42,818 bases of DNA from contig VMSR01000197.1 in NCBI GenBank assembly GCA_013792075.1, positions 1 to 42,818 on the forward strand. The letters run 5' to 3'. This DNA comes from Desulfobacula sp. (lineage in GTDB: Bacteria > Desulfobacterota > Desulfobacteria > Desulfobacterales > Desulfobacteraceae). Each line of letters starts with the position of its first letter. Position 1 is the first letter of the stretch. The translations under genes and the position numbers were made by a program. Shown here piece after piece: positions 1-7,904 of this stretch. A model generated the notes under the pieces. It did not search any database, was not told the DNA's origin, and was given only the letters and a program-made list of their open reading frames with translations.

Positions 1-804
1 AGGATTATTATTTTTTATATAAAATAATAAACGGCAATATTCTATCCAATCTATAGTCAGCAAAACCCAGAAAGACTCTATTAGCAGATTGTAAATTTGA
101 TTTGAAAGTTTTGAAATAATTTTTTTCTGAGAGTCATTTGACAAATCTTTTGGTAAAAGAATTTTTGGAAGAATGGAAAAATTAGATAATATGGCTTTTT
201 CTTGTTCTAAATCCGTTTTAAACGGAGCAATGTTCAAAATAAGTTCTGATAAATTGTTATGAATTTTGTCGGAAACTGGAAAATTATCCGGTGATTTTTC
301 ATATTTCCTTATTTTTTTTAAATCGCCCCCAGAAGTAATAATCTTTGTCAGATCAATAATTGAAACATATGGTATGTCATTTTTGACAGAAATTCCATGA
401 AGTTTATTTGCCAAATCATCAGTCATTCGCAGGATCTTAGTGATAATAAAATTCGATTTTGAAGAATTTATTTGGGTTTTGTTTTCGTAGAAAGAGGCGA
501 TTTCTTTTCCATCTGATAACTGTTCGGACAAAAGATCTAACTCAGTGTCTCCAACGACAGCGTCAAATGAATTAAAGTTCCAAGGAAATAATTTGAATTC
601 TTTTTGGTCTATCGGCAAATTACATAATTCGTGTTCTGGGAACATCCCATCAAGCAAAAGACCTTCAATATCACATTTCTTATTAAGTTCATGCCAAAGT
701 TGTTTCATAAAAAACATTGTATGAAAGGAGTGCTTGGCAATTAATAAAATGTTGTCATTTAGTCCTTCAACAAATGGTTTATCCACAGTGTAAATTTTTT
801 TCAT
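1..804 (-). CDS. Unknown AT-rich protein, C-terminus cut off by the left window edge
   Basis: An uninterrupted reading frame runs on the minus strand from ATG at 804 to base 1: 268 codons without a stop, so the 3' end lies outside the window. A purine-rich AGGTGG lies about 13 bases before the ATG. The product starts MKKIYTVDKPFVEG and has no signal peptide or clear membrane segment; it is rich in Lys, Asn, Ile and Asp. I do not recognise a family. Its base composition is far more AT-rich than the genes right of the tRNA at 2413, and it lies beside a site-specific recombinase, so I infer that it is cargo of an integrated element. It is transcribed away from the excisionase/integrase pair. Confidence is good that it is coding, nil for function. 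Confidence 0.72.
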   Translation of the reverse strand, partial: MKKIYTVDKPFVEGLNDNILLIAKHSFHTMFFMKQLWHELNKKCDIEGLLLDGMFPEHELCNLPIDQKEFKLFPWNFNSFDAVVGDTELDLLSEQLSDGKEIASFYENKTQINSSKSNFIITKILRMTDDLANKLHGISVKNDIPYVSIIDLTKIITSGGDLKKIRKYEKSPDNFPVSDKIHNNLSELILNIAPFKTDLEQEKAILSNFSILPKILLPKDLSNDSQKKIISKLSNQIYNLLIESFWVLLTIDWIEYCRLLFYIKNNNP

Positions 805-901
805 ATCAAAAAGTAACCCACCTTTAGGGTGTATTCATAGGTAGATAATGGTGAAGAAAGCCTGATTTGGCAAGAAAAAATTAAAAAGACATTGTAATTA
901 T

Positions 902-1279
902 TTGGGAAAATTGAAACCAACCGACATTGACATAAAATCCAAAGCTGGCATAATGACAGTTGAGGAGACCGCCGAGTACCTCCGGAAAAGTACATCTTGG
1001 GTGTACAAAAACTGGAAGATACTTGGTGGTAGGAAGCTTGGAGGTTCTCTATTTTTTCCAACAAAGGAGGACCTTTATGAGTGTTTATTCGGTAAAAGGA
1101 AAGGGCTGGAGGTACGACTTCACCCTGAAAGGGATCAGGTACACGGACACCTGGTTCAAGAAGAAACGAGAAGCAAAAAAAACAGAAGCCGAAAAAAGAA
1201 AGGAGGTGTTAAACCCGGAACTTCAGATAGTGGCGGAAGCAACCCCAATAGATATGGGCTTCTTGGCGTTGGTGAATAG
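902..1279 (+). CDS. Excisionase/AlpA-like helix-turn-helix protein overlapping the integrase
   Basis: A small DNA-binding protein. Residues about 16-63 (IMTVEETAEYLRKSTSWVYK, then a wing ending FFPTKEDLYECLF) match the MerR-like HTH_17 domain of excisionases: 'T-x-x-E-x-A-x-Y-L' helix, recognition helix, then a basic wing. The first start is TTG at 902; ATG at 953 (residue 18) is the alternative and keeps the whole HTH. Neither has a strong ribosome binding site. The frame continues to 1279 and overlaps the integrase by about 200 bases. The basic tail (KKNRSRKKKGG) lies wholly in the overlap and may be coding by chance, or the true product may be truncated or fused by frameshift. As an Xis-type factor it would bias the neighbouring recombinase towards excision, or regulate it. 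Confidence 0.6.
   Translation: MGKLKPTDIDIKSKAGIMTVEETAEYLRKSTSWVYKNWKILGGRKLGGSLFFPTKEDLYECLFGKRKGLEVRLHPERDQVHGHLVQEETRSKKNRSRKKKGGVKPGTSDSGGSNPNRYGLLGVGE
927..954 (+). promoter_or_regulatory. Candidate sigma-70 promoter inside the excisionase-like gene
   Basis: TTGACA at 927-932 and CATAAT at 949-954, spacer 16. The predicted start of transcription is around 961, downstream of both candidate starts of the HTH gene, so it would serve the integrase (start 1077) alone. It is a sequence match only. Confidence 0.4.
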
Positions 1280-2360
1280 ACGGCTTGATCATGTAAAAGC
1301 CTACAATTCTCCAGAACATTTCAGGCATGTTTTATATCATGCTAAAAGATGGGTGAAAGAATGGCAGGGTAGGGCATGTTCTGAAATTAATAGTGAAATG
1401 ATCGAAGGATATGTATTGGCGCGTTCTCAAATATCAACAAACACGGCCAATAAGGAAATACGGTATCTTCGTGCCTTGTTCAACTTTGGAATGAATTTGA
1501 AAATTATTGACGAAAATCCAGCGGAGGTCATTAAATTTATGCCGGTGGTGAAAAAGAAAAAGTACATTCCGCTCAAAGAAGATGTGTATCAGGTAATTAG
1601 CGTTGCTGATCCTGATAGTCAGGATTATCTCTGGGCACTTGTATTAACCGGAGCTCGTATGAGTGAGATTAATTTCTTGACATGGGAGGATGTCAATTTT
1701 GAAGATCGTTCTGTAACTCTATGGACAAGCAAAAAGAAGCACGGTAATAGGGAACCAAGGGATGTTCCAATGCTTCAGAAGTTGTACGAAATTTTATATT
1801 ACCGGTACCAGAATAGAAATCCTGATAAACCTTGGGTCTTTTGGCACAGATATTGGAGTCGTAAAATCAATGATTTTGTTGAAGGGCCTTTTATTGAACG
1901 TAGTAGGCTTATGGAGTCATTGTGTAAAAAGGCATCTGTGAAATATTTTAGATTCCATTCTTTTAGACATTTTACGGCATCAATTCTTGATGACATAGGT
2001 ACGCCTATTGGGGTAATCCAACGTATTCTGGGTCATACAAACCGGAAGACAACCGAAGGATATCTGCATTCGATAGGTGAGGCTGAAAGAAAGGCAATGG
2101 AAAATCTTGGAAACCTCAAGCTTTATTCGGCTGATCAGCCTGCTGTATTAAATAAACCTATCAACCAACACAAAGAATACTGGCAACGTAAAGCCGAACG
2201 CCCCGAATATGATGTGCTGTGTGAGGACATCGAACAATTAGGATATGTCGGTACAGGTAGAAAATACGGTGTCAGCGATAATGCTATTCGAAAATGGAGA
2301 AGGTCTTATGAAAATGAGATCAAAAATCAAAAAAGTCTCACACAAAGTCTCACACAGTGA
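1077..2360 (+). CDS. Tyrosine recombinase (phage/island integrase)
   Basis: Site-specific recombinase that would integrate and excise the element at the adjacent tRNA-Phe. I start it at ATG 1077, because AGGAGG lies at 1065-1070 and the longer frame to 960 lies inside the overlapping HTH gene; this gives 427 residues. The N-terminal part (MSVYSVKGKGWRYDFTLKG) is an Arm-DNA-binding-like domain, followed by a SAM-like core-binding domain. The catalytic domain shows the family set: Arg in TGARMSEINFLTW, Lys in the TSKKKHGNREPRDVP hairpin, HSFRH (HxxR), GHTNRKTTEGY with His and the nucleophile Tyr. After the Tyr comes an unusual 70-residue tail with a second HTH-like segment (GYVGTGRKYGVSDNAIRKW) and a repeated SLTQSLTQ end. 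Orientation towards the tRNA is typical of island integrases. Confidence 0.93.
   Translation: MSVYSVKGKGWRYDFTLKGIRYTDTWFKKKREAKKTEAEKRKEVLNPELQIVAEATPIDMGFLALVNRRLDHVKAYNSPEHFRHVLYHAKRWVKEWQGRACSEINSEMIEGYVLARSQISTNTANKEIRYLRALFNFGMNLKIIDENPAEVIKFMPVVKKKKYIPLKEDVYQVISVADPDSQDYLWALVLTGARMSEINFLTWEDVNFEDRSVTLWTSKKKHGNREPRDVPMLQKLYEILYYRYQNRNPDKPWVFWHRYWSRKINDFVEGPFIERSRLMESLCKKASVKYFRFHSFRHFTASILDDIGTPIGVIQRILGHTNRKTTEGYLHSIGEAERKAMENLGNLKLYSADQPAVLNKPINQHKEYWQRKAERPEYDVLCEDIEQLGYVGTGRKYGVSDNAIRKWRRSYENEIKNQKSLTQSLTQ
2332..2355 (+). repeat. Two tandem copies of a 12-bp repeat at the integrase 3' end
   Basis: AAAGTCTCACAC occurs at 2332-2343 and again at 2344-2355, encoding the SLTQSLTQ end of the integrase. 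It lies about 60 bases from the tRNA 3' end, where arm-type recombinase or Xis sites would be expected. That role is an inference. Confidence 0.7.
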
Positions 2361-2373
2361 TACTGAAATAAAA

Positions 2374-2404
2374 AAGGCTTTAAGCGAAAAACGCTGAAAG
2401 CCTT
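2374..2404 (-). terminator. Rho-independent terminator of tRNA-Phe (possibly bidirectional)
   Basis: Inverted repeat AAGGCTTTaAGCG / CGCTgAAAGCCTT around a short A-rich loop. Read on the minus strand the stem is followed by a run of six T and then ATTT, so it should end the tRNA-Phe transcript. Read on the plus strand it lies 13 bases after the integrase stop but has a poorer T-tract. Confidence 0.8.
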
Positions 2405-2412
2405 ATCTGTTG

Positions 2413-2488
2413 TGGTGCCCAGGGACAGAATTGAACTGCCGACACGGGGATTTTCAGTCCCCTGCTCTACCGACTGAGCTACCTGGGC
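2413..2488 (-). tRNA. tRNA-Phe (anticodon GAA), likely integration target
   Basis: 76 bases with encoded CCA. The acceptor stem pairs GCCCAGG with CCTGGGC, the D-arm reads GCTC-AGTCGGTAGA-GC, and the anticodon stem is GGGGA/TCCCC with loop CTGAAAA (anticodon GAA). The T-loop is TTCAATT, close to TTCAANN. The CCA end faces the integrase, so the 3' part of this gene is the probable attachment core; the other copy of the core would lie beyond the left window edge. Confidence 0.97.
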
Positions 2489-2559
2489 TCAAACAACAGA
2501 GGCGTTATATGTTTTTTGAAAAATTAAGTCAAGGGTAAAATGGCCGGAGACTAAAATTT

Positions 2560-3291
2560 TCAAATATCCCCCATCAGGTGCTGGATCAAAGTGGTGGCGC
2601 AAATGGCAGCTGTTTCCGCCCTGAGTATCCTTGGACCCAGGGAATAGGAATCAAAGCCTTTTGCTTGTGCGCATAGGATTTCCTGGTCTGTGAATCCGCC
2701 CTCCGGTCCGATGATCAGAATCGCCCGGCAGCCGTCGGGAGCCTTCTGCAATTGGGCCAGGGGGCGGCTGGATTTTTCCCAAAAGGCGATGCGTTGCTGG
2801 AAAGTGTCCGACAGGTCAAGAATTTCCTGGAAGCTTTTGGGCCCGGGGATGGAGACAAGACAGCTTCTTCTGCATTGTTTTATGGACTCTTTGACAATGG
2901 CTTCCCATCGTTCAACCCTTTTCAGGAGCCGTTTTGAATCAGGGGCTGGAATGGCACGCTCGCAGAAAAAAGGAATCCATTCCACAATGCCAAGCTGGGT
3001 TAAGTGCTTGATCACCATATCCATTTTTTTGTCCTTGAGCATGGCGCAGCAGACCGTCAGATGAAGGCTTGATTCGGTTGTGGAAGGATATTCGGCTGTA
3101 AGGTTCACGTCTACCCGGTCCGGCCCAATGGAAAGGATATGACCCTCATAATCGGTTCCTTCTCCATTGGTCAGGCAGAGGGGGGCGCCGGGTTTGAGCC
3201 GCAAAACTTTGTGGATATGTCTGGCATCCTGGCCGGTTATGACGGCGTTTGTGCCGTCCATACACGCGTTGGGAATGAAGAATTTCTGCAT
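2560..3291 (-). CDS. rsmE: 16S rRNA (uracil-1498-N3)-methyltransferase
   Basis: SAM-dependent enzyme of the SPOUT superfamily that methylates U1498 (E. coli numbering) of 16S rRNA in the small subunit. The 243 residues are the usual family length. The N-terminal PUA-like domain opens MQKFFIPNA and contains DARHIHKVLRLKPG (the H-x-x-x-V-L-R signature). The C-terminal knotted domain shows IGPEGGFTDQE and LGPRILRAETAAI, the SAM-binding trefoil-knot motifs of RsmE. The ribosome binding site is weak. It is the first chromosomal gene beyond the tRNA, with ordinary core composition, which supports the element boundary lying at the tRNA. Confidence 0.95.
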   Translation of the reverse strand: MQKFFIPNACMDGTNAVITGQDARHIHKVLRLKPGAPLCLTNGEGTDYEGHILSIGPDRVDVNLTAEYPSTTESSLHLTVCCAMLKDKKMDMVIKHLTQLGIVEWIPFFCERAIPAPDSKRLLKRVERWEAIVKESIKQCRRSCLVSIPGPKSFQEILDLSDTFQQRIAFWEKSSRPLAQLQKAPDGCRAILIIGPEGGFTDQEILCAQAKGFDSYSLGPRILRAETAAICATTLIQHLMGDI

Positions 3292-3352
3292 GATCTGTGT
3301 TTATAACCTCATTTAATGGTGTTTGCCGATCCTCGGTGATTAGAATCGCGAA

Positions 3353-4516
3353 TTAAAGATTTGCCAATACCGCGTCAATGATCTCCTGAACCTGGTCATC
3401 GGACATGGCCGGATATAGGGGCAGGCTCAAAGTCCTTGAATAATAGGTTTCAGCCCCGGGGCATTTTCCCTTTTCATATCCGTATTTCTTTGCATAATAG
3501 GGCTGCCAGTATATGGGGATATAATGGATCTGGCAATGGATGCCACGGGCGTGTAATGCTTTGTACAGGGCAAGCCTTGCTTCTTTTCCATTTGCCAGCT
3601 GGAGGGGATACAGATGGGGACAGGCATCTGTTGCCAGGCCTTCGGGGGGTAAAATCAATTGGGTGTTGCCGTGGAAGGCCTGGTTATACAGGGAGACGAT
3701 CTGGTTCCGTCGTGCCTTGAATTGGCCCAGGCGGTCCATCTGGGAGATTCCCAGGGCGCATTGGAAATCGGTTATCCGATAATTGTAACCCAAGGTGTCC
3801 ATCTCATAGTACCAGGGACCGTCCCAGGGGGTTTTTGGGTCCTGGTTTCGAACCATGCCGTGGTTGCGAAGAAGTCGTAATCTTTCGGCCAGGTCAGGGT
3901 CATTGGTTAATATGGCCCCGCCTTCCCCAGCGGTAATGGTTTTGGCCGGATGAAAGGAAAAGATGGCCATGTCCGAATGGGCGCAGGACCCACAGGCAAA
4001 GGTGTTGCCTTCAAATGAATAGGTGGAACCAAGGGCGTGGGCCGCGTCTTCGATGATAAGAAAACCAAATTCTTTTGAAAGGGCACGGAACCTGGGAAGG
4101 TCCGGGGCAAGACCCGCAAAATCCACCGGAATCACCACCCTGGGGACGGCCTGTTCCCGGCAATAGGTTTCAAGTTTATCCGGTGACATGCAAAGGGTGG
4201 AAAGATCAATATCAATAAAATCGGTTCGTCCCCGGCAGAATTCAATGCAATTGGCCGATGCCAGGAAGGAATTGGGCGAGGTGACCCCCAGGTCCGTGTC
4301 ATGGATGTCCGCTGCCATACAGGCCAGGTGAAGTGCGGCTGTCCCGTTTGCACAGACAATTGCATATCCGGCACCGGTCAGTTCGCACAATCGGTTTTCA
4401 AATATCTGGGCCACAGGACCTGTGGTCAGAAAATCAGAGGAGAGAATATCACAAACCCCCCGGATATCCTCCTGGGTCACCCAGTGTTTTGCATAGGGGA
4501 TGCCTTGCCATTTCAT
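3353..4516 (-). CDS. pseC: DegT/DnrJ/EryC1 aminotransferase, PseC-like
   Basis: PLP-dependent sugar-nucleotide aminotransferase. In the PseC subgroup it aminates the UDP-4-keto-6-deoxy-AltNAc intermediate of pseudaminic acid synthesis. The 387 residues carry the N-terminal SDFLTTGP motif, NGTAALHLA for phosphate binding, EDAAHALGS with Asp157 contacting the pyridine N, and SFHPAKTITAGEGG with the Schiff-base Lys192. AAGGA precedes the ATG by 9 bases. No other pse, neu or flagellin glycosylation gene lies in the window, so the pathway assignment rests only on resemblance to PseC; another nucleotide-sugar aminotransferase is possible. The symbol should be read as provisional. Confidence 0.82.
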   Translation of the reverse strand: MKWQGIPYAKHWVTQEDIRGVCDILSSDFLTTGPVAQIFENRLCELTGAGYAIVCANGTAALHLACMAADIHDTDLGVTSPNSFLASANCIEFCRGRTDFIDIDLSTLCMSPDKLETYCREQAVPRVVIPVDFAGLAPDLPRFRALSKEFGFLIIEDAAHALGSTYSFEGNTFACGSCAHSDMAIFSFHPAKTITAGEGGAILTNDPDLAERLRLLRNHGMVRNQDPKTPWDGPWYYEMDTLGYNYRITDFQCALGISQMDRLGQFKARRNQIVSLYNQAFHGNTQLILPPEGLATDACPHLYPLQLANGKEARLALYKALHARGIHCQIHYIPIYWQPYYAKKYGYEKGKCPGAETYYSRTLSLPLYPAMSDDQVQEIIDAVLANL

Positions 4517-4740
4517 AATTTTTTGTCCTTAAAAGCAGGTGTTTTTTATAAAATACGTGAAACAGGATGAAAATACAATGGATATAAGGCTTGGCCTTTG
4601 CCCCCAGGTTTGATGTTCAGGTCTTTCAGGGAAACAGATTTCACCTTGTACGGTTGATCGGCGGTTTTAATCTGTTGACACTTTCTTTACTCTTTGATAG
4701 TTTTTTACCGCCATGGAGAATGGGCACAGGAAGGTTCACA

Positions 4741-5142
4741 ATGGATAAAAGTGAGGGTTTTATGGCGGATGACACAGAACAGGACAATGGGATTATCGAA
4801 CTGACACAGGTGGTTGGTAAGAATGCTTCTGACCTGTCAGACCCGGATGTGATAGAACTCACAGATATTGAGACACAGGCAGGCCCGGAAAAAGGTGGTG
4901 GGGACAAGGGCCTGGAACTGGATACCCCGGCCAAGGATACCGGTGGGATACCTTTCCCCCTGGTTGAATCCGCCATCACCCGGGAGCAGCTGGATGCAGC
5001 CCTTGAGCGGGTGATTGAAAAAGAATTCGGAACACAAATCGAAGGACTTGTTTTTGAAGTCATGGAAAAAGTGCTTGAGCGGGAGCTTGTGAACATTCGA
5101 AAGCGTCTGCAGAAGGACCTGGACGCGCTGTCTGTTTCCTGA
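4741..5142 (+). CDS. Unknown acidic protein with C-terminal amphipathic helix, upstream of valS
   Basis: 133 residues from ATG 4741, chosen because AGGAAGG lies at 4728-4734; longer in-frame starts back to 4591 are less well supported. The N-terminal half is acidic and probably disordered, with two related short motifs, GIIELTQVV and DVIELTDIE. The C-terminal 60 residues (from SAITREQLDAAL to the end) are predicted to be one long charged helix with heptad-like spacing, resembling in general shape the oligomerising or interaction tails of polar-organising proteins; that is resemblance only. No catalytic motif, signal or membrane segment. It precedes valS by 101 bases with a possible terminator between. 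I do not recognise a named family. Confidence 0.72.
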   Translation: MDKSEGFMADDTEQDNGIIELTQVVGKNASDLSDPDVIELTDIETQAGPEKGGGDKGLELDTPAKDTGGIPFPLVESAITREQLDAALERVIEKEFGTQIEGLVFEVMEKVLERELVNIRKRLQKDLDALSVS

Positions 5143-5188
5143 GATTTGGTTGTCGGGTTCAAGTAAAATATAAGGTTAATACGGTTTT

Positions 5189-5215
5189 GGGGATTCGCCA
5201 CAGGGTCCCCTTTTT
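5189..5215 (+). terminator. Possible terminator/attenuator in the valS leader
   Basis: A short GC stem, GGGGA at 5189-5193 with TCCCC at 5206-5210, is followed directly by five T. The stem has only five pairs and a 12-base loop, so partial read-through into valS is likely. Confidence 0.42.
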
Positions 5216-5243
5216 CATTAATACGGGTTTGAGGAGTTAAGTT

Positions 5244-7904
5244 ATGGGTTCGGATTCTCTGAATAAAGGATATGAGCCAAAAGGCATTGAGGAAAAATGG
5301 TATAAATACTGGCTTGATAACGGGTTTTTCAAGGCAGAAGATAAAAGTGACAAACCTTCGTTTTCAATTGTGATACCACCGCCCAATGTCACCGGTGTGC
5401 TGCACATGGGTCATGCCTTGAACAATGTGATTCAGGATATCATGTGCCGGTACCGCAGGCTTCTTGGATACAATGTCCTCTGGATGCCGGGAACCGATCA
5501 TGCCGGAATTGCCACCCAGAATGTGGTTGAAAGGGATCTGGCCGCAAAGGGTAAGACCCGGGATGAGCTGGGCCGGGAAAAATTTATTGAAGCGGTATGG
5601 AAATGGCGTGAACAATCAGGCGGCGCCATCATCAACCAGCTCAAACGCCTGGGGGCCTCCTGCGACTGGGACCGGGAACGCTTTACTATGGATGAAGGCC
5701 TTTCCGATGCGGTCCGCAAGGTTTTTGTAAGGCTTTACAAGGAAGGCCTGATTTATGAAGGCCAGTATATCATCAATTGGTGTCCCCGGTGCCGCACCGC
5801 CCTGGCCGATCTTGAAGTGGAATACGAGGATAAGGATGCATATATGTATTATATCCGGTATCCGTTCAAGGATCAGAAAAAAGGGCTCACCGTTGCCACC
5901 ACCCGGCCTGAAACCATGTTCGGAGACACGGCTGTTGCCGTAAATCCAGGTGATCCGCGGTTTAAGGATCTGACAGAGACCCATGTGATGCTGCCCCTGA
6001 CCCAAAGAATCATTCCCATCATTCGGGATGCGTATGTGGACATCAAGGTGGGTACCGGTGCCCTGAAGGTTACCCCGGCCCATGATCCCAACGACTTTGT
6101 CCTGGGAGAAAAGCACGGGCTTGAAAAACTCAAGGTCATTGATGATGGCGGGTGCATGCTGGACCCTGCCGGTAAATTTGAAGGCCTTGATCGGTTTGAA
6201 TGCCGAAAACAGGCCGTGGAAGCCCTGTCCGAGCTGGGGTTGCTGGAGAAAAAAGTCCCCATAAAACACAGTGTGGGCAATTGCTACCGATGCCACACCG
6301 ATGTGGAGCCTTCTATTTCCAAACAATGGTTTGTAAAGGTTGCCCCTTTGGCCCAAAAAGCTTCGGAAGCCGTTCGCAGCGGCCGGACCAGAATTATTCC
6401 GGAAACCTGGTCCAAAACCTATTTTGACTGGATGGACAATATCCGGGACTGGTGTATTTCCCGGCAGATCTGGTGGGGACACAGAATCCCTGTCTGGAAG
6501 TGCTCTGCCTGTTCTGCGGTCATTGTGGAAGAAACAGACCCCACTGCCTGTCCTGACTGCGGATCCCTTGAGATTGTCCAGGAAACCGATGTCCTGGACA
6601 CCTGGTTTTCCAGCGCCCTCTGGCCCTTTTCCACCATGGGATGGCCGGAAAACACGGATCTTTTAAAAACATTTTATCCCACCAATGTTCTGGTGACTGG
6701 CTTTGACATCCTGTTTTTCTGGGTGGCCCGGATGATGATGATGGGCATTCATTTTATGGACAACGAGGTCCCTTTTGAGGATGTCTATATCCATGCCCTG
6801 GTCAGAGATGAGCACGGGAAAAAAATGAGCAAGTCCAAGGGCAATGTGATTGATCCCTTGAAAGTGATTGATGAATACGGGGCAGACGCCTTCAGATTCA
6901 CCCTGGCTGCCTTTGCCGCCCAGGGCAGGGACGTGAAGATGTCCGAAGACAGGGTGGAAGGATACCGGCATTTTGTGAACAAGCTGTGGAACGCCTCACG
7001 GTTTGCCCTCATGCATATTACTGAAAAAGATACCGCCATTGATATAGAAAAGCTCTCCCTGCCGGAACGATGGATACTCTCCCGGTCTGCGGCCACGGCC
7101 CTTGCCGTAAAACAGGGCATTGAAACCTATAAATTCAATGAGGCGGCATCGGCTGTCTACCAGTTTGTGTGGCATGAATTCTGCGACTGGTTCCTTGAAA
7201 TGGTCAAACCGGCCCTGTATGAAAAAGAGGGTGTTGCCCGGCGGGATACCGCCAGGGCTGTATTGTCAAAGGTTTTGGAAGATATCCTGGTCATGCTCCA
7301 TCCGTTTATGCCCTTTGTGACCGAGGAAATTTACGATATTTTACCGGCCACAACCGGATCTGTCATGAAGGCCTCTTTCCCCTATGACCAGGCTGTTTAT
7401 GATCAGAACCGGAACGAGACCATTGAACGGGAGATGAGTTTTGTGTTCGGACTTATCTCGGATATCAGAAATATCAGAAGCGAAATGAATATCCAGCTGT
7501 CCATGCGGATCAAGGTGCTGGCAAATACGGAAGATGAACGGGAAAAAATTATTATTGCGGAAAATAAATCTGTGATTGTCAATCTGGCCTGCCTGGAAAG
7601 TTTTTACTTTAGCGATGCTGCAAGCATTCCTTCTTCCTGTGCCACATCCGTGACCGGCAATACAACCTGTTTTGTTTCCCTGGAAGGGGTGATTGATTTT
7701 GAAAAGGAAATTGCACGCCTTGAAAAAGATCTGGAAAAAAATACCAAGGAATTACTGGGGGTCCAGAAACGCCTGAACAATGAGAGTTTTCTTGAGAAAG
7801 CGCCCGATGAGGTCGTTGCAAAGGTAAAGATCCAGCACGCCGAACTTGAAGAAAAAAATGAAAAACTTGCGGCCAACCTGACACGCATAAAAAAGATGAA
7901 GTGA
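5244..7904 (+). CDS. valS: Valyl-tRNA synthetase
   Basis: Class I aminoacyl-tRNA synthetase charging tRNA-Val with valine; cytoplasmic. 886 residues, the usual length for bacterial ValS. The HIGH motif is present as HMGH at residues 54-57 after PPPNVTGVL, and KMSKS at 527-531. Between them lie the CP1 editing domain (TTRPETMFGDTAVAV, then GTGALKVTPAHDPNDF) and Cys-x2-Cys zinc-like pairs (CYRCH, CSACS...CPDCG). The last 70 residues form the coiled-coil arm of ValS that contacts the tRNA (from FEKEIARLEKDLEK onwards). GAGGAG precedes the ATG. The stop overlaps the first possible start of nadC, so translation is probably coupled. Confidence 0.98.
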   Translation: MGSDSLNKGYEPKGIEEKWYKYWLDNGFFKAEDKSDKPSFSIVIPPPNVTGVLHMGHALNNVIQDIMCRYRRLLGYNVLWMPGTDHAGIATQNVVERDLAAKGKTRDELGREKFIEAVWKWREQSGGAIINQLKRLGASCDWDRERFTMDEGLSDAVRKVFVRLYKEGLIYEGQYIINWCPRCRTALADLEVEYEDKDAYMYYIRYPFKDQKKGLTVATTRPETMFGDTAVAVNPGDPRFKDLTETHVMLPLTQRIIPIIRDAYVDIKVGTGALKVTPAHDPNDFVLGEKHGLEKLKVIDDGGCMLDPAGKFEGLDRFECRKQAVEALSELGLLEKKVPIKHSVGNCYRCHTDVEPSISKQWFVKVAPLAQKASEAVRSGRTRIIPETWSKTYFDWMDNIRDWCISRQIWWGHRIPVWKCSACSAVIVEETDPTACPDCGSLEIVQETDVLDTWFSSALWPFSTMGWPENTDLLKTFYPTNVLVTGFDILFFWVARMMMMGIHFMDNEVPFEDVYIHALVRDEHGKKMSKSKGNVIDPLKVIDEYGADAFRFTLAAFAAQGRDVKMSEDRVEGYRHFVNKLWNASRFALMHITEKDTAIDIEKLSLPERWILSRSAATALAVKQGIETYKFNEAASAVYQFVWHEFCDWFLEMVKPALYEKEGVARRDTARAVLSKVLEDILVMLHPFMPFVTEEIYDILPATTGSVMKASFPYDQAVYDQNRNETIEREMSFVFGLISDIRNIRSEMNIQLSMRIKVLANTEDEREKIIIAENKSVIVNLACLESFYFSDAASIPSSCATSVTGNTTCFVSLEGVIDFEKEIARLEKDLEKNTKELLGVQKRLNNESFLEKAPDEVVAKVKIQHAELEEKNEKLAANLTRIKKMK

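Noticed and set aside
5616-6482. 288-codon minus-strand frame inside valS
   Set aside because: It lies antisense to a clearly conserved region of ValS and shows no domain; such frames arise from codon bias.
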